Below, piece after piece: positions 44,658-54,023 of a stretch of DNA of 64,000 bases. The translations under genes and the position numbers were made by a program. How positions within the stretch are numbered: the first letter of the stretch is position 1; every line of letters begins with the position of its first letter. Source of the DNA: Stenomitos frigidus ULC18 (GTDB lineage: Bacteria; Cyanobacteriota; Cyanobacteriia; Leptolyngbyales; Leptolyngbyaceae). Under the pieces are notes generated by a model. That model searched no databases. It was not told the DNA's origin and saw nothing but the letters and a program-made list of their open reading frames with translations. The DNA lies in contig NZ_PVWK01000014.1 of the NCBI RefSeq assembly GCF_003003795.1, positions 124,001 through 188,000 of the forward strand, in the 5' to 3' direction.

Positions 44658-46939
44658 AGCTATTTGTCAACATGCTAATCGAGTGGCAAGGGAGTACAGA
44701 ACCATATATTGAGCGTGTACTCTGGATTGATTCTTCAGGAACAGACGTTGCTACGATTGATATTATTAATCCCAATGCTTTGCCAGTTTTTCGTAAGTCT
44801 TCAGAGATCGAAGCAGCAATCGCTTCAGGGGATAGTCAAGTTTTAGAAGTCGATCCTTATGCTGTATTTCTACGTGCAGAGAACGATATTCAAGAAAAAC
44901 ATCGCCAAAAGCGAGATGCAGCCTGGGAAGTCATCGCACCTCTAGTTGAAGATCCTACAGGGCAAATCTTTTATTCACACGGGCGAGGTGCATTGCTGAA
45001 TGCACACGAAGAAAAGACGGGATGGACAAAGAAGACCATTTACAAGTTCTTGAGACGTTACTGGCAGGGTGGACAGACAAAGAACGCTTTGCTGCCCTTA
45101 TATGACAAGTGTGGTGGCAAGGGTAAAGAACGACAAAGTAGCACTGGACGAAAGCGGGGTCGTCCCAGCAGGCTGACTAAGGTGACAAGTCTACCTACAG
45201 GGATTAATGTGGATGCCGCGGTCCGTGAGAAGTTTAGCCGTGGTATTCGCCTATTTTATGAAACGGCTGAACAAAGAACATTGCAGGACGCTTATCAGAA
45301 AACATTAGAGAAGTTTTTCCATAAGGGTTACGATAAGCTCCCTGACGGAACGCTTGTCCCGTTTCTTCCACCTGCGGAGGAATTACCCAGTTTTGGACAA
45401 TTTCGTTACTGGTATGAGAAGGAACGGAATGTTACTCAAGCTTTGTCTACGCGTGAAGGCAAGCGTCGCTATAACCTACGCCATCGTGAGGTGTTAGGAG
45501 ATTCTACCCAAATGGCGTTTGGACCTGGGTCTGTCTATCAGATAGATGCCACCATCGGTGACATCTATCTAGTCAGCTCCCTGGACCGCACTCGAATCAT
45601 TGGTAGACCTGTAATCTATGTAGTGATTGATGTATTCACTCGCCTGATTGTAGGCATGAGCGTTCTACTGGAGGGACCGAGTTGGGTAGGTGCAATGCAG
45701 GCAGTGGAAAATGCCGCGAGCGATAAAGTGTCGTTTTGCCGAGAATATGGAGTCGAGATCACTGAGGAGGATTGGCCCTGTTACCATTTGCCAGAGATGA
45801 TTCTGGCAGACCGGGGAGAGTTTGAAGGGTATAACGCTGACAATCTTGTTAATGCCCTCAATATTCGTATCTCGAATACACCACCTTACCGAGCCGATTG
45901 GAAGGCGATCGTTGAGCGTAACTTCCGATTAAGCAATGACAAATTCATCCACTGGGCACCGGGAGCCGTTTATAAACCACGTCAGCGAGGAGATGCAGAC
46001 TATCGGCTCGATGCAGTCCTAGATCTTCATCAATTCCGCAAACTGATGATTCTTTCCATCCTCGATCACAACAAGGATCATCGAATGGATTGGTATCGAA
46101 TGGATGAATTTATGATTCGGGAACATATTGATCCTTATCCAATCGATCTTTGGAACTGGGGAATTCGTAACCGAGTAGGACACCTTCGTACCGTTACCCC
46201 TGAAATTCTTCGATTGAACCTGCTACCAGGTGAAAAGGCTACTGTGACTTATCGAGGAATTCGTTGTTTTCAAGGGTTACTTTATTCTTGTGATTTAGCA
46301 TTAAGAGAACAATGGTTTGTACGGGCACGAGAAAGAGGCTCTTGGAAAATTAATATTGCCTATGATCCACGAAGGCTGGACGAGATTTATCTTCGCCTTG
46401 ACGGTGGTCGGAGTTTAGAATGTTGCCAGCTTATAGATGCTGACAAAACATTCCGGGGAAAGGACTGGTATGAAGCTGCTGACTACTTGGAGGTTCGTCA
46501 GCAGGAGAAGGAACGGGCTAAGAGTCGCAAGCAACAATCTAAAGCTGCTTTGAATGCCCAGATGGAGCAAATTATTTCTGAGGCAACAGAACAAACATCT
46601 AGAGATTTAGAGTCTGCGGGTCAACAAAGCAAGCGATCGCGCATTCAGGGAATCCGTCAGAACCGTAAAGAAGCGAGTGAGGTAGATCGTGAGGACCAGG
46701 CATGGAGGTTGGGGAAACCAGAACCAACTGGTGAATCTGCAAAAGTAGTTCCACTCATTATGCCCACAAACGAGAATCAGGAAACAGATTCAGAAGAGGA
46801 GTTAGATGAACCTGTAGGGGTTCCGGAGAGCGAAATAGCAGATGACGAAACCGCCACTGATTCTACCCATGTTGCTCGATCTCAATTAATTGACAAGCTG
46901 CGTAAGCTAAAAAATAAGAAGGGGGTTGATGATGAATAG
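44654..46939 (+). CDS. tnsB: Tn7-like DDE transposase TnsB
   Basis: TnsB binds the end repeats, cuts the 3' ends and joins them to target DNA. I set the start at ATG 44654, overlapping the tnsA stop; the open frame extends to 44552 inside tnsA. The protein has 761 residues. The rve-type core contains D298 (VYQIDATIGD), D386 (ILADRGEF) and E421 (WKAIVERNF). The intervals of 88 and 35 residues equal those I recall for Tn7 TnsB (D273, D361, E396). N-terminal helix-turn-helix regions lie at about 115-200. The last 110 residues are charged and low in complexity, as expected for the part that recruits TnsC. Confidence 0.95.
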   Translation: MKLFVNMLIEWQGSTEPYIERVLWIDSSGTDVATIDIINPNALPVFRKSSEIEAAIASGDSQVLEVDPYAVFLRAENDIQEKHRQKRDAAWEVIAPLVEDPTGQIFYSHGRGALLNAHEEKTGWTKKTIYKFLRRYWQGGQTKNALLPLYDKCGGKGKERQSSTGRKRGRPSRLTKVTSLPTGINVDAAVREKFSRGIRLFYETAEQRTLQDAYQKTLEKFFHKGYDKLPDGTLVPFLPPAEELPSFGQFRYWYEKERNVTQALSTREGKRRYNLRHREVLGDSTQMAFGPGSVYQIDATIGDIYLVSSLDRTRIIGRPVIYVVIDVFTRLIVGMSVLLEGPSWVGAMQAVENAASDKVSFCREYGVEITEEDWPCYHLPEMILADRGEFEGYNADNLVNALNIRISNTPPYRADWKAIVERNFRLSNDKFIHWAPGAVYKPRQRGDADYRLDAVLDLHQFRKLMILSILDHNKDHRMDWYRMDEFMIREHIDPYPIDLWNWGIRNRVGHLRTVTPEILRLNLLPGEKATVTYRGIRCFQGLLYSCDLALREQWFVRARERGSWKINIAYDPRRLDEIYLRLDGGRSLECCQLIDADKTFRGKDWYEAADYLEVRQQEKERAKSRKQQSKAALNAQMEQIISEATEQTSRDLESAGQQSKRSRIQGIRQNRKEASEVDREDQAWRLGKPEPTGESAKVVPLIMPTNENQETDSEEELDEPVGVPESEIADDETATDSTHVARSQLIDKLRKLKNKKGVDDE

Positions 46940-48473
46940 TAATCCACATATTCCATCTCTTCTAGTCAGTAGAGGGCGGGTTGAGCAGGCAAATTACCAT
47001 GATTCTGAGATCCCGAACTACCAGGGAAACCCCTTAATTGAAACCTTACCACCGATTTTGAATCAAGATGGCACTGCGGCTCGCCTTGCACACTTTCCAG
47101 AGTATGACGAAGGGCATCGTAGTATGCCTGCTCATTTACGCCTTCATCTGATTCAAAATGCACTTCAGTTCTTTGTTCCTTTACCAGTTCACTTTGATTT
47201 AGAGCAACGCTTCTCCCGGATGATTCGGATCGGATATCAGGCACGTAACCCAGCATTACAAGGATTTTGGAGCGATGTTAATGCAAGAGTGCAAGCATTA
47301 GGGACTACGCAGAGTTCACCACGCTCAACGGCGACAGGGTTCACCATTGTTGGAATTAGTGGTGTCGGTAAAACCACTTCGATCGAGGCAATTCTATCTC
47401 TGTATCCGCAGGTCATTATCCATAACCGCTATCACGAGCGAGACTTTAGCTTTACACAAATTGTTTGGTTGAAGCTTGATTGCCCATTTGACGGCTCAAT
47501 TAAGGGGTTGTGCCTCAACTTTTTTCAGGCAGTTGATGATCTGCTTGGAACTCGTTACTACGATAACTATGCCAGTGGGCGCAAGACCGTTGATGAGTTA
47601 TTGCCTCGGATGGCAAAAGTTGCCTCTTTACACTCAATCGGTGTGCTGGTCATTGATGAGATTCAGCATTTAAGCCAAGCAAAGAGTGGCGGTTCCAGTA
47701 AAATGCTCAACTTCTTTGTCCAATTGATCAATACGATCGGATTACCTGTGGTGTTAGTCGGCACCTATAAAGCCATGTCTGTTCTTTGTGGGGAGTTTCG
47801 GCAAACTCGTAGAGGCACGGGTCAGGGGGATTTAGTGTGGGATCGGATGAAGAAGGACGAAACGTGGGACTGGTTTTTGGAGTGTTTATGGGAATATCAG
47901 TATGTCAACAAGCCTTCTCCTCTCAACTCAATGCTGAGTGCTGCTTTGTATGACGTAACGCAAGGAATTACAGACTTTGCGATTAAAGTTTATATGCTGG
48001 CTCAAATTCGAGCAATTGTAGATAAGGACGAGATTGTTACTGAGCGAAATATTCGGCTAGCGGCTGAAGAGGGTTTACGGATGGCAAATCCTATTTTGAC
48101 CGCCCTCAGAAATAACGATATTCGGATTCTCTCTACTGTCGAAGATGTGCATCCTGTGGATCTCACGTCATTTTTAGAAGAGGCACAAGGCAAGCTGAAT
48201 AAAGCTGAACAACTTCGGGCATTAGCCAGGATGCGCGCAGCTGCTAATGGTGGGCAAATACTTCAATCTGATTCAACTGCTGTGATCGAATCAGAAGTTC
48301 CATCTGCTACAACCCCAAAAGCCTCTAGAAAACGAAAGAAGGCTGCTCCTCTAGAGGGCAGCTTACCGGAGATTGCTGCAAGAGGCGAGAAGCAACAGCT
48401 AACAGCCTATGATGCGCTCTATCAAGCAGGATTGATCCGTTCTGCCAATGAGTATTTGGAGGAAGTATCCTGA
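46932..48473 (+). CDS. tnsC: Tn7-like AAA+ target regulator TnsC
   Basis: TnsC is an AAA+ ATPase that polymerises on target DNA and links TnsD or TnsE to the transposase. Walker A is GISGVGKT (about residue 143 in the longest frame) and Walker B VLVIDEIQHL, followed by sensor 1 VVLVGTYKAM. The C-terminal 100 residues are basic and carry a PKASRKRKK stretch that should contact TnsA. Three starts are stacked (TTG 46926, ATG 46929, ATG 46932); the GAAGGGGG ribosome site best fits 46932. It overlaps tnsB by 8 bp and tnsD by 1 bp. Confidence 0.93.
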   Translation: MNSNPHIPSLLVSRGRVEQANYHDSEIPNYQGNPLIETLPPILNQDGTAARLAHFPEYDEGHRSMPAHLRLHLIQNALQFFVPLPVHFDLEQRFSRMIRIGYQARNPALQGFWSDVNARVQALGTTQSSPRSTATGFTIVGISGVGKTTSIEAILSLYPQVIIHNRYHERDFSFTQIVWLKLDCPFDGSIKGLCLNFFQAVDDLLGTRYYDNYASGRKTVDELLPRMAKVASLHSIGVLVIDEIQHLSQAKSGGSSKMLNFFVQLINTIGLPVVLVGTYKAMSVLCGEFRQTRRGTGQGDLVWDRMKKDETWDWFLECLWEYQYVNKPSPLNSMLSAALYDVTQGITDFAIKVYMLAQIRAIVDKDEIVTERNIRLAAEEGLRMANPILTALRNNDIRILSTVEDVHPVDLTSFLEEAQGKLNKAEQLRALARMRAAANGGQILQSDSTAVIESEVPSATTPKASRKRKKAAPLEGSLPEIAARGEKQQLTAYDALYQAGLIRSANEYLEEVS

Positions 48474-50440
48474 TGATAGGCTGCTTTCCCGATCCCTACC
48501 CAGACGAACTACTCTATAGCGTCTGTGCCCGGTTTCACGATCGCGTCCAATATCCCAACAAAAAGAATACGATGCGGGAGTTATTTGGGGATGAGGCTGC
48601 GATCGCCACTGTCGGGTTACCCAGTAATTTACAAACACTTGTTTCGATGTTGCCTCCTGGTAGCCCGTACACCGTTGAACGTTTGATTAATAATCACACC
48701 CTGTATCCCTTTTATGCTCCTTTTCTTGACTGCGAGCAAGCGCGACAGCTTTGGGCAGATATGGAAGGGGCAAGAGGACCATCGATCTACATGCGTTCTG
48801 GGATCATGGCAAGTACCATACAACCGATGGAATGGTTGAGGTTTTGTCCTGTATGTGCACAGGAGGATAAAGAACTACTCGGTGAATATTACTGGCATCG
48901 GATTCATCAGTTACCAGGCATTGAGGTCTGCCCAGAACACAACGTCAGGGTTTTAGACAGTAAAATTCGGATTCAAAATCCTCAAACTCGGCATGAATTT
49001 GTTTCAGCAGATCGAGGAACTCAGCTTCCCAGGTCGCGCTCATATAAACTTTTTAACTCACATCAAGCTGTTCTACTGAGAATTGCTCAGGATGCTGCCT
49101 GGTTACTAAAACATCAGCCTCTAATTCCTGGTTTAGACATCTTAGCGAAACGATACCGTGAACTTTTAGCAGAACGAGACCTTGCAACCTATAGCGGTAG
49201 AGTGCGAGTCAGTGAACTACTGAACCAGTTTTGCGAATGTTACTCTCCTGAACTCCTTAAATACCTTCAGTGCCAGATCGATGTTGAAAGCCAACACAAT
49301 TGGTTGTTTCGGTTAGTTCGATCGCCTAAAGGATCGCAGCATCCATTACGGCATCTTCTCCTGATGCAGTTTTTGGGTCATACAGCCGAATCATTCTTCA
49401 AGCTACCTCAACAATTCAAGCCTTTTGGTAAGGGTCCGTGGCTCTGCCTGAATAAAGCGGCTGATCACTTTCGGAAACCTGTAATCACTGAATGCGAACT
49501 GGCTTACAGCAAAGAACATGGCAAACCGATCGGAACGTTCTCTTGCTCCTGTGGCTTTGTCTACAGCCGGACTGGACCTGATGAATCTGAAGAGGACACA
49601 CTGAGAATTACCAAAATTCGAGCTTTTGGCTCAGTCTGGGAAGATGCCCTCAAGACACTCTGGTATGACTCATCTGTTAGCCTGCGTGAGATCGCTCGTC
49701 AGCTTGGGGTGGATGCAGCAACCATTAAGCTTCATGCGGCTGCACTGGAACTTGAGTTTCCGCGACCGGGAAAGCGACAAACTACTCGAATGAGCCGAAC
49801 TCTAGCACGTCCTCTAGAAGTGGAGCCAGGGGTTTCAGAAGCCTCGTTACATCGTTATCGACGGGAATGGTTAACGGCAAGGCAAGTATACCCTGAAGCA
49901 GGACGAACTGCCTTGAAGAAACAATTTCAAAGAGTTTATACCTGGTTGTATCGCAACGACCGGGAATGGTTGGAGGCTCATCTCCCACCTCGAATGGCAA
50001 AATCTCCCCCACCTGTACGAGTTGATTGGGAGCATCGAGACATTGAACTGGCGGATGCAGCAAGGCAGGCTGCTATCCAGTTACAGACTAGACCTGGCAA
50101 GCCAACCCAAATTACGATCGCGGCAGTTGGACGGCAGTTGGGTCAACTGGCTTTAATTCAACGCCATCTAGATAAGCTTCCAGTTACTGCACAGGTTCTT
50201 TCCGAGTTGGTCGAAACCCGTGAAGCTTTTGCGTTACGCCGAATTCAATGGGTTGTGGAATGCTATAGAGAGGAAGGGATTTGCCCGCAGAGGTGGCAGC
50301 TAGTACGCAGAGCGGGCTTGCGCCCAGAAATAGAAGGATTGCCTGTAGTACAAAAAGCTCTTGACGAAGCGGTAGAATCATTAAAAATTATGCCGCTACA
50401 GTATGACCGAGATCGTTCGCCTCAGCGATTGGCTTTTTGA
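48473..50440 (+). CDS. tnsD: Tn7-like target selector TnsD (TniQ family)
   Basis: TnsD binds the 3' end of glmS and recruits TnsC, giving site-specific insertion at attTn7. The 655-residue protein begins with the TniQ domain (MIGCFPDPYPDELLYSVCARF). A zinc finger C125-x2-C128...C153-x2-H156 (FCPVCAQED, VCPEHN) has the same order and spacing as in Tn7 TnsD. The C-terminal two-thirds contain further HTH-like segments (SLREIARQLGVDAATIKLHA, and two segments around 480-650) for DNA recognition. The insertion immediately behind glmS in this window agrees with its predicted specificity. Stop and start with tnsC overlap by 1 bp; the 3' end overlaps tnsE by 38 bp. Confidence 0.92.
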   Translation: MIGCFPDPYPDELLYSVCARFHDRVQYPNKKNTMRELFGDEAAIATVGLPSNLQTLVSMLPPGSPYTVERLINNHTLYPFYAPFLDCEQARQLWADMEGARGPSIYMRSGIMASTIQPMEWLRFCPVCAQEDKELLGEYYWHRIHQLPGIEVCPEHNVRVLDSKIRIQNPQTRHEFVSADRGTQLPRSRSYKLFNSHQAVLLRIAQDAAWLLKHQPLIPGLDILAKRYRELLAERDLATYSGRVRVSELLNQFCECYSPELLKYLQCQIDVESQHNWLFRLVRSPKGSQHPLRHLLLMQFLGHTAESFFKLPQQFKPFGKGPWLCLNKAADHFRKPVITECELAYSKEHGKPIGTFSCSCGFVYSRTGPDESEEDTLRITKIRAFGSVWEDALKTLWYDSSVSLREIARQLGVDAATIKLHAAALELEFPRPGKRQTTRMSRTLARPLEVEPGVSEASLHRYRREWLTARQVYPEAGRTALKKQFQRVYTWLYRNDREWLEAHLPPRMAKSPPPVRVDWEHRDIELADAARQAAIQLQTRPGKPTQITIAAVGRQLGQLALIQRHLDKLPVTAQVLSELVETREAFALRRIQWVVECYREEGICPQRWQLVRRAGLRPEIEGLPVVQKALDEAVESLKIMPLQYDRDRSPQRLAF

Positions 50441-52028
50441 TCCAGGTGAGAAGGTGACGTTATGGTGGTTGCGATCGCCCTTGCGCGAAGGGATGCATCG
50501 ACAGTGGCGAACAACGGCAGTTTTTAGGCGAACCTCTGGAGAGTTTAGGGAAGTTGACTTTCCTTGGGGGTTGCTCCCCTGGTTACGCTTGGGGCAAGTG
50601 TTTGAGGATGGTCAACCTGTTTGGGATACCAAAAGAGGCGATATTTTTCGGATACAGGTTCCTGATTCTTCTTCTATGCGATTGTCCAGAGCCGCAAATC
50701 TATCTGTCCTACAAGAACGCCTACCTTCAGAAGCCGCGAATTTGTCTGAGTACTGCATTACGATCGGAGCGCAACAAAGTTATGCGATATTGCCCGTTTT
50801 GGAATGTATTCGTGCCTTTTTAACTCCTAACAAATCACTGGCGTTTGGTTTACTGGAACCGAACTACTTTGAGCGGATTCTCATCCGGAATGAAGTCATC
50901 GGTGACAAACTGCATCTGGATTTCTCAAAAGATATTCCTCAAAGGGTTCTGAATCGATCGCTGGTTTTCTTTATGGCACGCTTGTTGCATGACCAGTCTT
51001 TTCGCAATGCCTGGAATAGTGTTTATCACGATCGCTTACGCCGAGCGGAGCAAGCCAGCTGGAATACCGCTATACCGCTCAGAACCCTTCTTCCCCAGCT
51101 AGGGGCAACCTGGTTAGTGCGAGGAGTGTTGCTAGAGAGGGTTCTGTTCGTCTACGAAATTCTTGAGGTCGAACCTTCTCGCTCCTTGCCCTTCAAAGAG
51201 CTTGAATTTACCCATCCGGGAATCAGGAAACGAGAGTTTGTCAAAAGTAATGCTGCTAAACGTCAGCGCCAACAAAAGAAGGTAGTAGAGTACCAAATTA
51301 ACCCTGATGCCGAACCCCCCGCAGTCTCCAAGCCTTCTCTCAAGTTGCCCCAATTAGGGCTGTGTTTGATGGAAAAGAGGCGACCCAAGATTATTAAAAC
51401 GGGTCAGACTTCTGTTGTGACCTTGAAACCTTCTTCAGTCTCAACAGAGCCTTCAGAATCAGAGGCGCAATTCAAGAATAGGGCAGTCAGTCTATCAGAC
51501 GTCGGTAAAGGAGGGCAAAATCCTGCGGCTGAGTTTGGATTCAATGTGCCTGTTGAGATTTTCGTCAATACCGATGATGGCTTAGATGAGTTTTCTGAGG
51601 CGATCCGCTGCCTGGATGAAATACATCCGGAAGTCGCTGTGCATTGGGAAGTGCATGAGCTTCAACAGGAGATTCCGTTTGCTACTGTTGGAGATCGCCC
51701 CAGGAAATATGCGTTAGTCAGGCTCAAGGTTTCTAGAAAAGCTCCTTGCTGGATTTTGGAATTTGGTAGACCCGATAGTTTTCCGATCTCGACTTTGCTA
51801 TTCACATTTGATAGATACGATTCTGCTGAGGAACTTCAGGCGTTACTTGAGGCAATTTTAGAGACTGCGCTGCTACCGCAGGGTGGTTGGAACAGGAGTC
51901 CGTTGAAGAAAATTCCTGAACAAATAAGGGGGTTTAAGTTTGGATGGTCTAAACATACGGGTAGCTCGACTGAAGATTGGGGAGAACGGCTTTATAAAAA
52001 TGCCCAGGAGGTTGCAAGGTGGAAATGA
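50403..52028 (+). CDS. tnsE: Tn7-like TnsE-family target selector
   Basis: In Tn7, TnsE directs insertion to replicating DNA and conjugal plasmids by binding the sliding clamp and 3'-recessed ends. This protein has 541 residues against 538 in Tn7. It sits at the tnsE position and starts 38 bp inside tnsD. The last 160 residues (from FGFNVPVEIFV to the Trp-Lys end) form an alpha/beta domain with EVAVHWEVHELQQE, ALVRLKVSRKAPCWILEFGR and a FDRYDSAEELQALLEAIL helix, which I read as the TnsE C-terminal domain. The middle (about 290-370) is low in complexity. A clamp-binding motif was not identified with certainty. The assignment rests mainly on position, length and the C-terminal pattern. Confidence 0.75.
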   Translation: MTEIVRLSDWLFDPGEKVTLWWLRSPLREGMHRQWRTTAVFRRTSGEFREVDFPWGLLPWLRLGQVFEDGQPVWDTKRGDIFRIQVPDSSSMRLSRAANLSVLQERLPSEAANLSEYCITIGAQQSYAILPVLECIRAFLTPNKSLAFGLLEPNYFERILIRNEVIGDKLHLDFSKDIPQRVLNRSLVFFMARLLHDQSFRNAWNSVYHDRLRRAEQASWNTAIPLRTLLPQLGATWLVRGVLLERVLFVYEILEVEPSRSLPFKELEFTHPGIRKREFVKSNAAKRQRQQKKVVEYQINPDAEPPAVSKPSLKLPQLGLCLMEKRRPKIIKTGQTSVVTLKPSSVSTEPSESEAQFKNRAVSLSDVGKGGQNPAAEFGFNVPVEIFVNTDDGLDEFSEAIRCLDEIHPEVAVHWEVHELQQEIPFATVGDRPRKYALVRLKVSRKAPCWILEFGRPDSFPISTLLFTFDRYDSAEELQALLEAILETALLPQGGWNRSPLKKIPEQIRGFKFGWSKHTGSSTEDWGERLYKNAQEVARWK

Positions 52029-52307
52029 GGGTGGTGAGAACGAGCGATCGTTCCTTTTCATCAGCCGCCCTCCCCACAAGCGATCGCACTACAGCAATGG
52101 GCGATCGCACTGTAATTAGCGTATGGAGATTTTAGGCAACGACAGTTTTGGGAGCACTCGAATGGGTAGCTTTTGTGGTAGACGACAACTGGTTAACAAC
52201 GATACAGTGGAGATGACCAGGTTGATGCGAGTGTAGGGTGCGAAAGATTCACTCCTAGCTCCCTTTGCCGTAATGACCTACATTACACCACCATGCGGGT
52301 TACTCAA
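52029..52307. other. Spacer between tnsE and the eCIS block
   Basis: Two HIP1 octamers sit close together (about 52080 and 52103). No TACACTA-type repeat in either orientation and no TSD match to the glmS junction was seen, so this is not an obvious transposon end. No gene is evident. Confidence 0.6.
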
Positions 52308-53939
52308 TCATCTGGTAATCTCGTGCATGACATCTCGCGCCCCTCTTGTAGTGGGAGTCACTCGAATTTCTTCAGGTGCGGGTAGTGTTGACGTTGAGCG
52401 AAAACCTCCAGGGATTTCTGGATCTCGCTTAAACTCATACCCTACCGGTAGCAGGTATCGCCCGATCGCCTTGACCTTGCCTTCGTCTGGATCTGGAAGC
52501 ATGTTTACATACGGTAGGATGATTCTTTGATCCAGTGCAAAGTACACATGACCATAGGACATCATCTCACTTGGAGTTAGTCTATCAGGTCGACGTGGCT
52601 TTATCGGGCGGGCAGATCGTGGATTATATGATCTGATTGTGTTCTCATTGTCCCTGGCATAACCGACTCGATACGCATACGTTGGCATAGTTGTCATATA
52701 ACTTTCACTAGCAATCACCGTCCACCAATCACCACGTTCCGTAATCGCTCCCGTAATGCTCTTATCGCGCTCACGTCCGCTTGCAACTTCAAATCGATTT
52801 AACGCGCGAACCGTTTCTCGCGGCAATGGTGCTGGGCTCTCTTCTGAAACAGTCGCTGTTGATAATAGAATACTGTCGACGCGATCATACTCAGGCAAGA
52901 AAAACCTGTTGTACCATGCATCGAGCCACCCAATTCGTCGTGTATCTTGATGTCTTACCCCTTTGTTCTTCTCCGTTTCAAGCCACTTTGTTGCCATTTG
53001 CTGAATCTTGAAAAGTTCTTTCATCGCGGTTTGTGCACACGCATGTCGAGTAGCATTATCTTGACCCTCATCCTCCAAACTCGTAATCCTTGGGTTTATA
53101 TTGTATGTCTGGATTAGTGTTTTGATATTGTTATATTCCCTATTAAAGAAAAAACCGCTCTTTCCTGCAGGCAATGCTAGTTGTCGCTGCACTATTTGTA
53201 TAGAGTTGCTTTGTTGTTCTGCACTACCTTTGAATTGCAGTCCCTGCTGTACCACGTGGGTCAACTCATGAGCAAGTAATGCCTGCCCTCTGTGAGTTTG
53301 TGGTTTATACGCTCCTTCTCTGAAATAAACATCCTGTTGCTTTGTAAATGCTACTGAACTCAATGCTCGGTTCAATGCATTGGACTCTGCATCAGTATGC
53401 ACTCGTACCCCACTAAAATCTACTCCCATCGCCTGTCCAAATCGCTCCTGCAATTCAGGCTCAAGCGGGTTTCCTCCACCTCTCGCATTGGCGATCGCAG
53501 ATTCAATTTCAGGAGAGGCGGCTCCCCCACTACTTTCACCCTTCAGTTGCAGCTTAGGTTGTAAAGCTGGCATCTGTTTCGGCAGGGCATCTTCCTGAAT
53601 TTCAGCTTGGGAATCTCGTAGCTCTTCCCCAAACCCTGGTGCATTAATCTGTCGAACAATCAGAGATGCAAGCCGATCGGCTTCCTGTTCATAGCGATCA
53701 TTCGCCTCCCCCACCCGCATCTTCGCCTGAATCGGCACCCCTGCCGAAGTCACCCCCAACTCGCCCGCCAACCCACCAAACTGCGGTTGCTGAGCCACAT
53801 CATGCATCGCCTCAAACTCAGCACTCTCTTCCGGCAGTTTCGCCCCCTGCCTAGCCATCGCCATTCCCCCCAGCAACTTCGCAGTCACCGGTCTCTTCCC
53901 CCGGCCCTGGTGCAAAACTCCCATCGCTACAAACCTCAA
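52308..53939 (-). CDS. DUF4157 eCIS-associated protein 1 (HExxH, putative effector)
   Basis: A 543-residue protein. The front module (about 1-215) includes EFEAMHDVAQQPQFGGLAG, GVPIQAKMRVGEANDRYEQE and the DUF4157 domain: RFGQAMGVDFSGVRVHTD, then QALLAHELTHVVQQG with the zinc motif HELTH near residue 226. DUF4157 proteins accompany contractile injection systems and are thought to be loaded or secreted cargo, or cargo-processing factors. The C-terminal 320 residues (RITSLEDEGQDNATRHACAQ to the end) match nothing I recognise and may be the effector part. No signal peptide. It is encoded on the opposite strand to the structural genes and is followed by a paralogue. Confidence 0.8.
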   Translation of the reverse strand: MRFVAMGVLHQGRGKRPVTAKLLGGMAMARQGAKLPEESAEFEAMHDVAQQPQFGGLAGELGVTSAGVPIQAKMRVGEANDRYEQEADRLASLIVRQINAPGFGEELRDSQAEIQEDALPKQMPALQPKLQLKGESSGGAASPEIESAIANARGGGNPLEPELQERFGQAMGVDFSGVRVHTDAESNALNRALSSVAFTKQQDVYFREGAYKPQTHRGQALLAHELTHVVQQGLQFKGSAEQQSNSIQIVQRQLALPAGKSGFFFNREYNNIKTLIQTYNINPRITSLEDEGQDNATRHACAQTAMKELFKIQQMATKWLETEKNKGVRHQDTRRIGWLDAWYNRFFLPEYDRVDSILLSTATVSEESPAPLPRETVRALNRFEVASGRERDKSITGAITERGDWWTVIASESYMTTMPTYAYRVGYARDNENTIRSYNPRSARPIKPRRPDRLTPSEMMSYGHVYFALDQRIILPYVNMLPDPDEGKVKAIGRYLLPVGYEFKRDPEIPGGFRSTSTLPAPEEIRVTPTTRGARDVMHEITR

Positions 53940-54023
53940 AGTAATTCACGGATAGAAAAACGTCTATTACGCTCCACACTGTTGTGCTAATGCACCCTGA
54001 AAGATCGATGATCGCCCTACTAT

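Larger units (their letters stand above)
43541..52028 (+). mobile_element. Tn7-like element: glmS-proximal end and tnsABCDE
   Basis: A Tn7-type transposon inserted at the classic attachment site. Its presumed terminus is near 43541 (TGAAGATAG...), 25 bp after the glmS stop, as for Tn7. Behind it lie four 20-bp direct repeats and then tnsA to tnsE, all on the plus strand with overlapping ends. The end beside glmS carries the tightly packed repeats, corresponding to the right end of Tn7, which also lies next to glmS with tnsA closest. The distal end is not found up to 64000, so the stated end is that of tnsE and not of the element. No cas genes or CRISPR array are present. Confidence 0.85.

Noticed and set aside
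43541-52028. A CRISPR-associated (CAST) version of the transposon
   Set aside because: No cas genes, CRISPR repeats or tracrRNA-like array are visible, and the targeting genes are TnsD and a TnsE-like protein. Cargo beyond 64000 could still hold cas genes.
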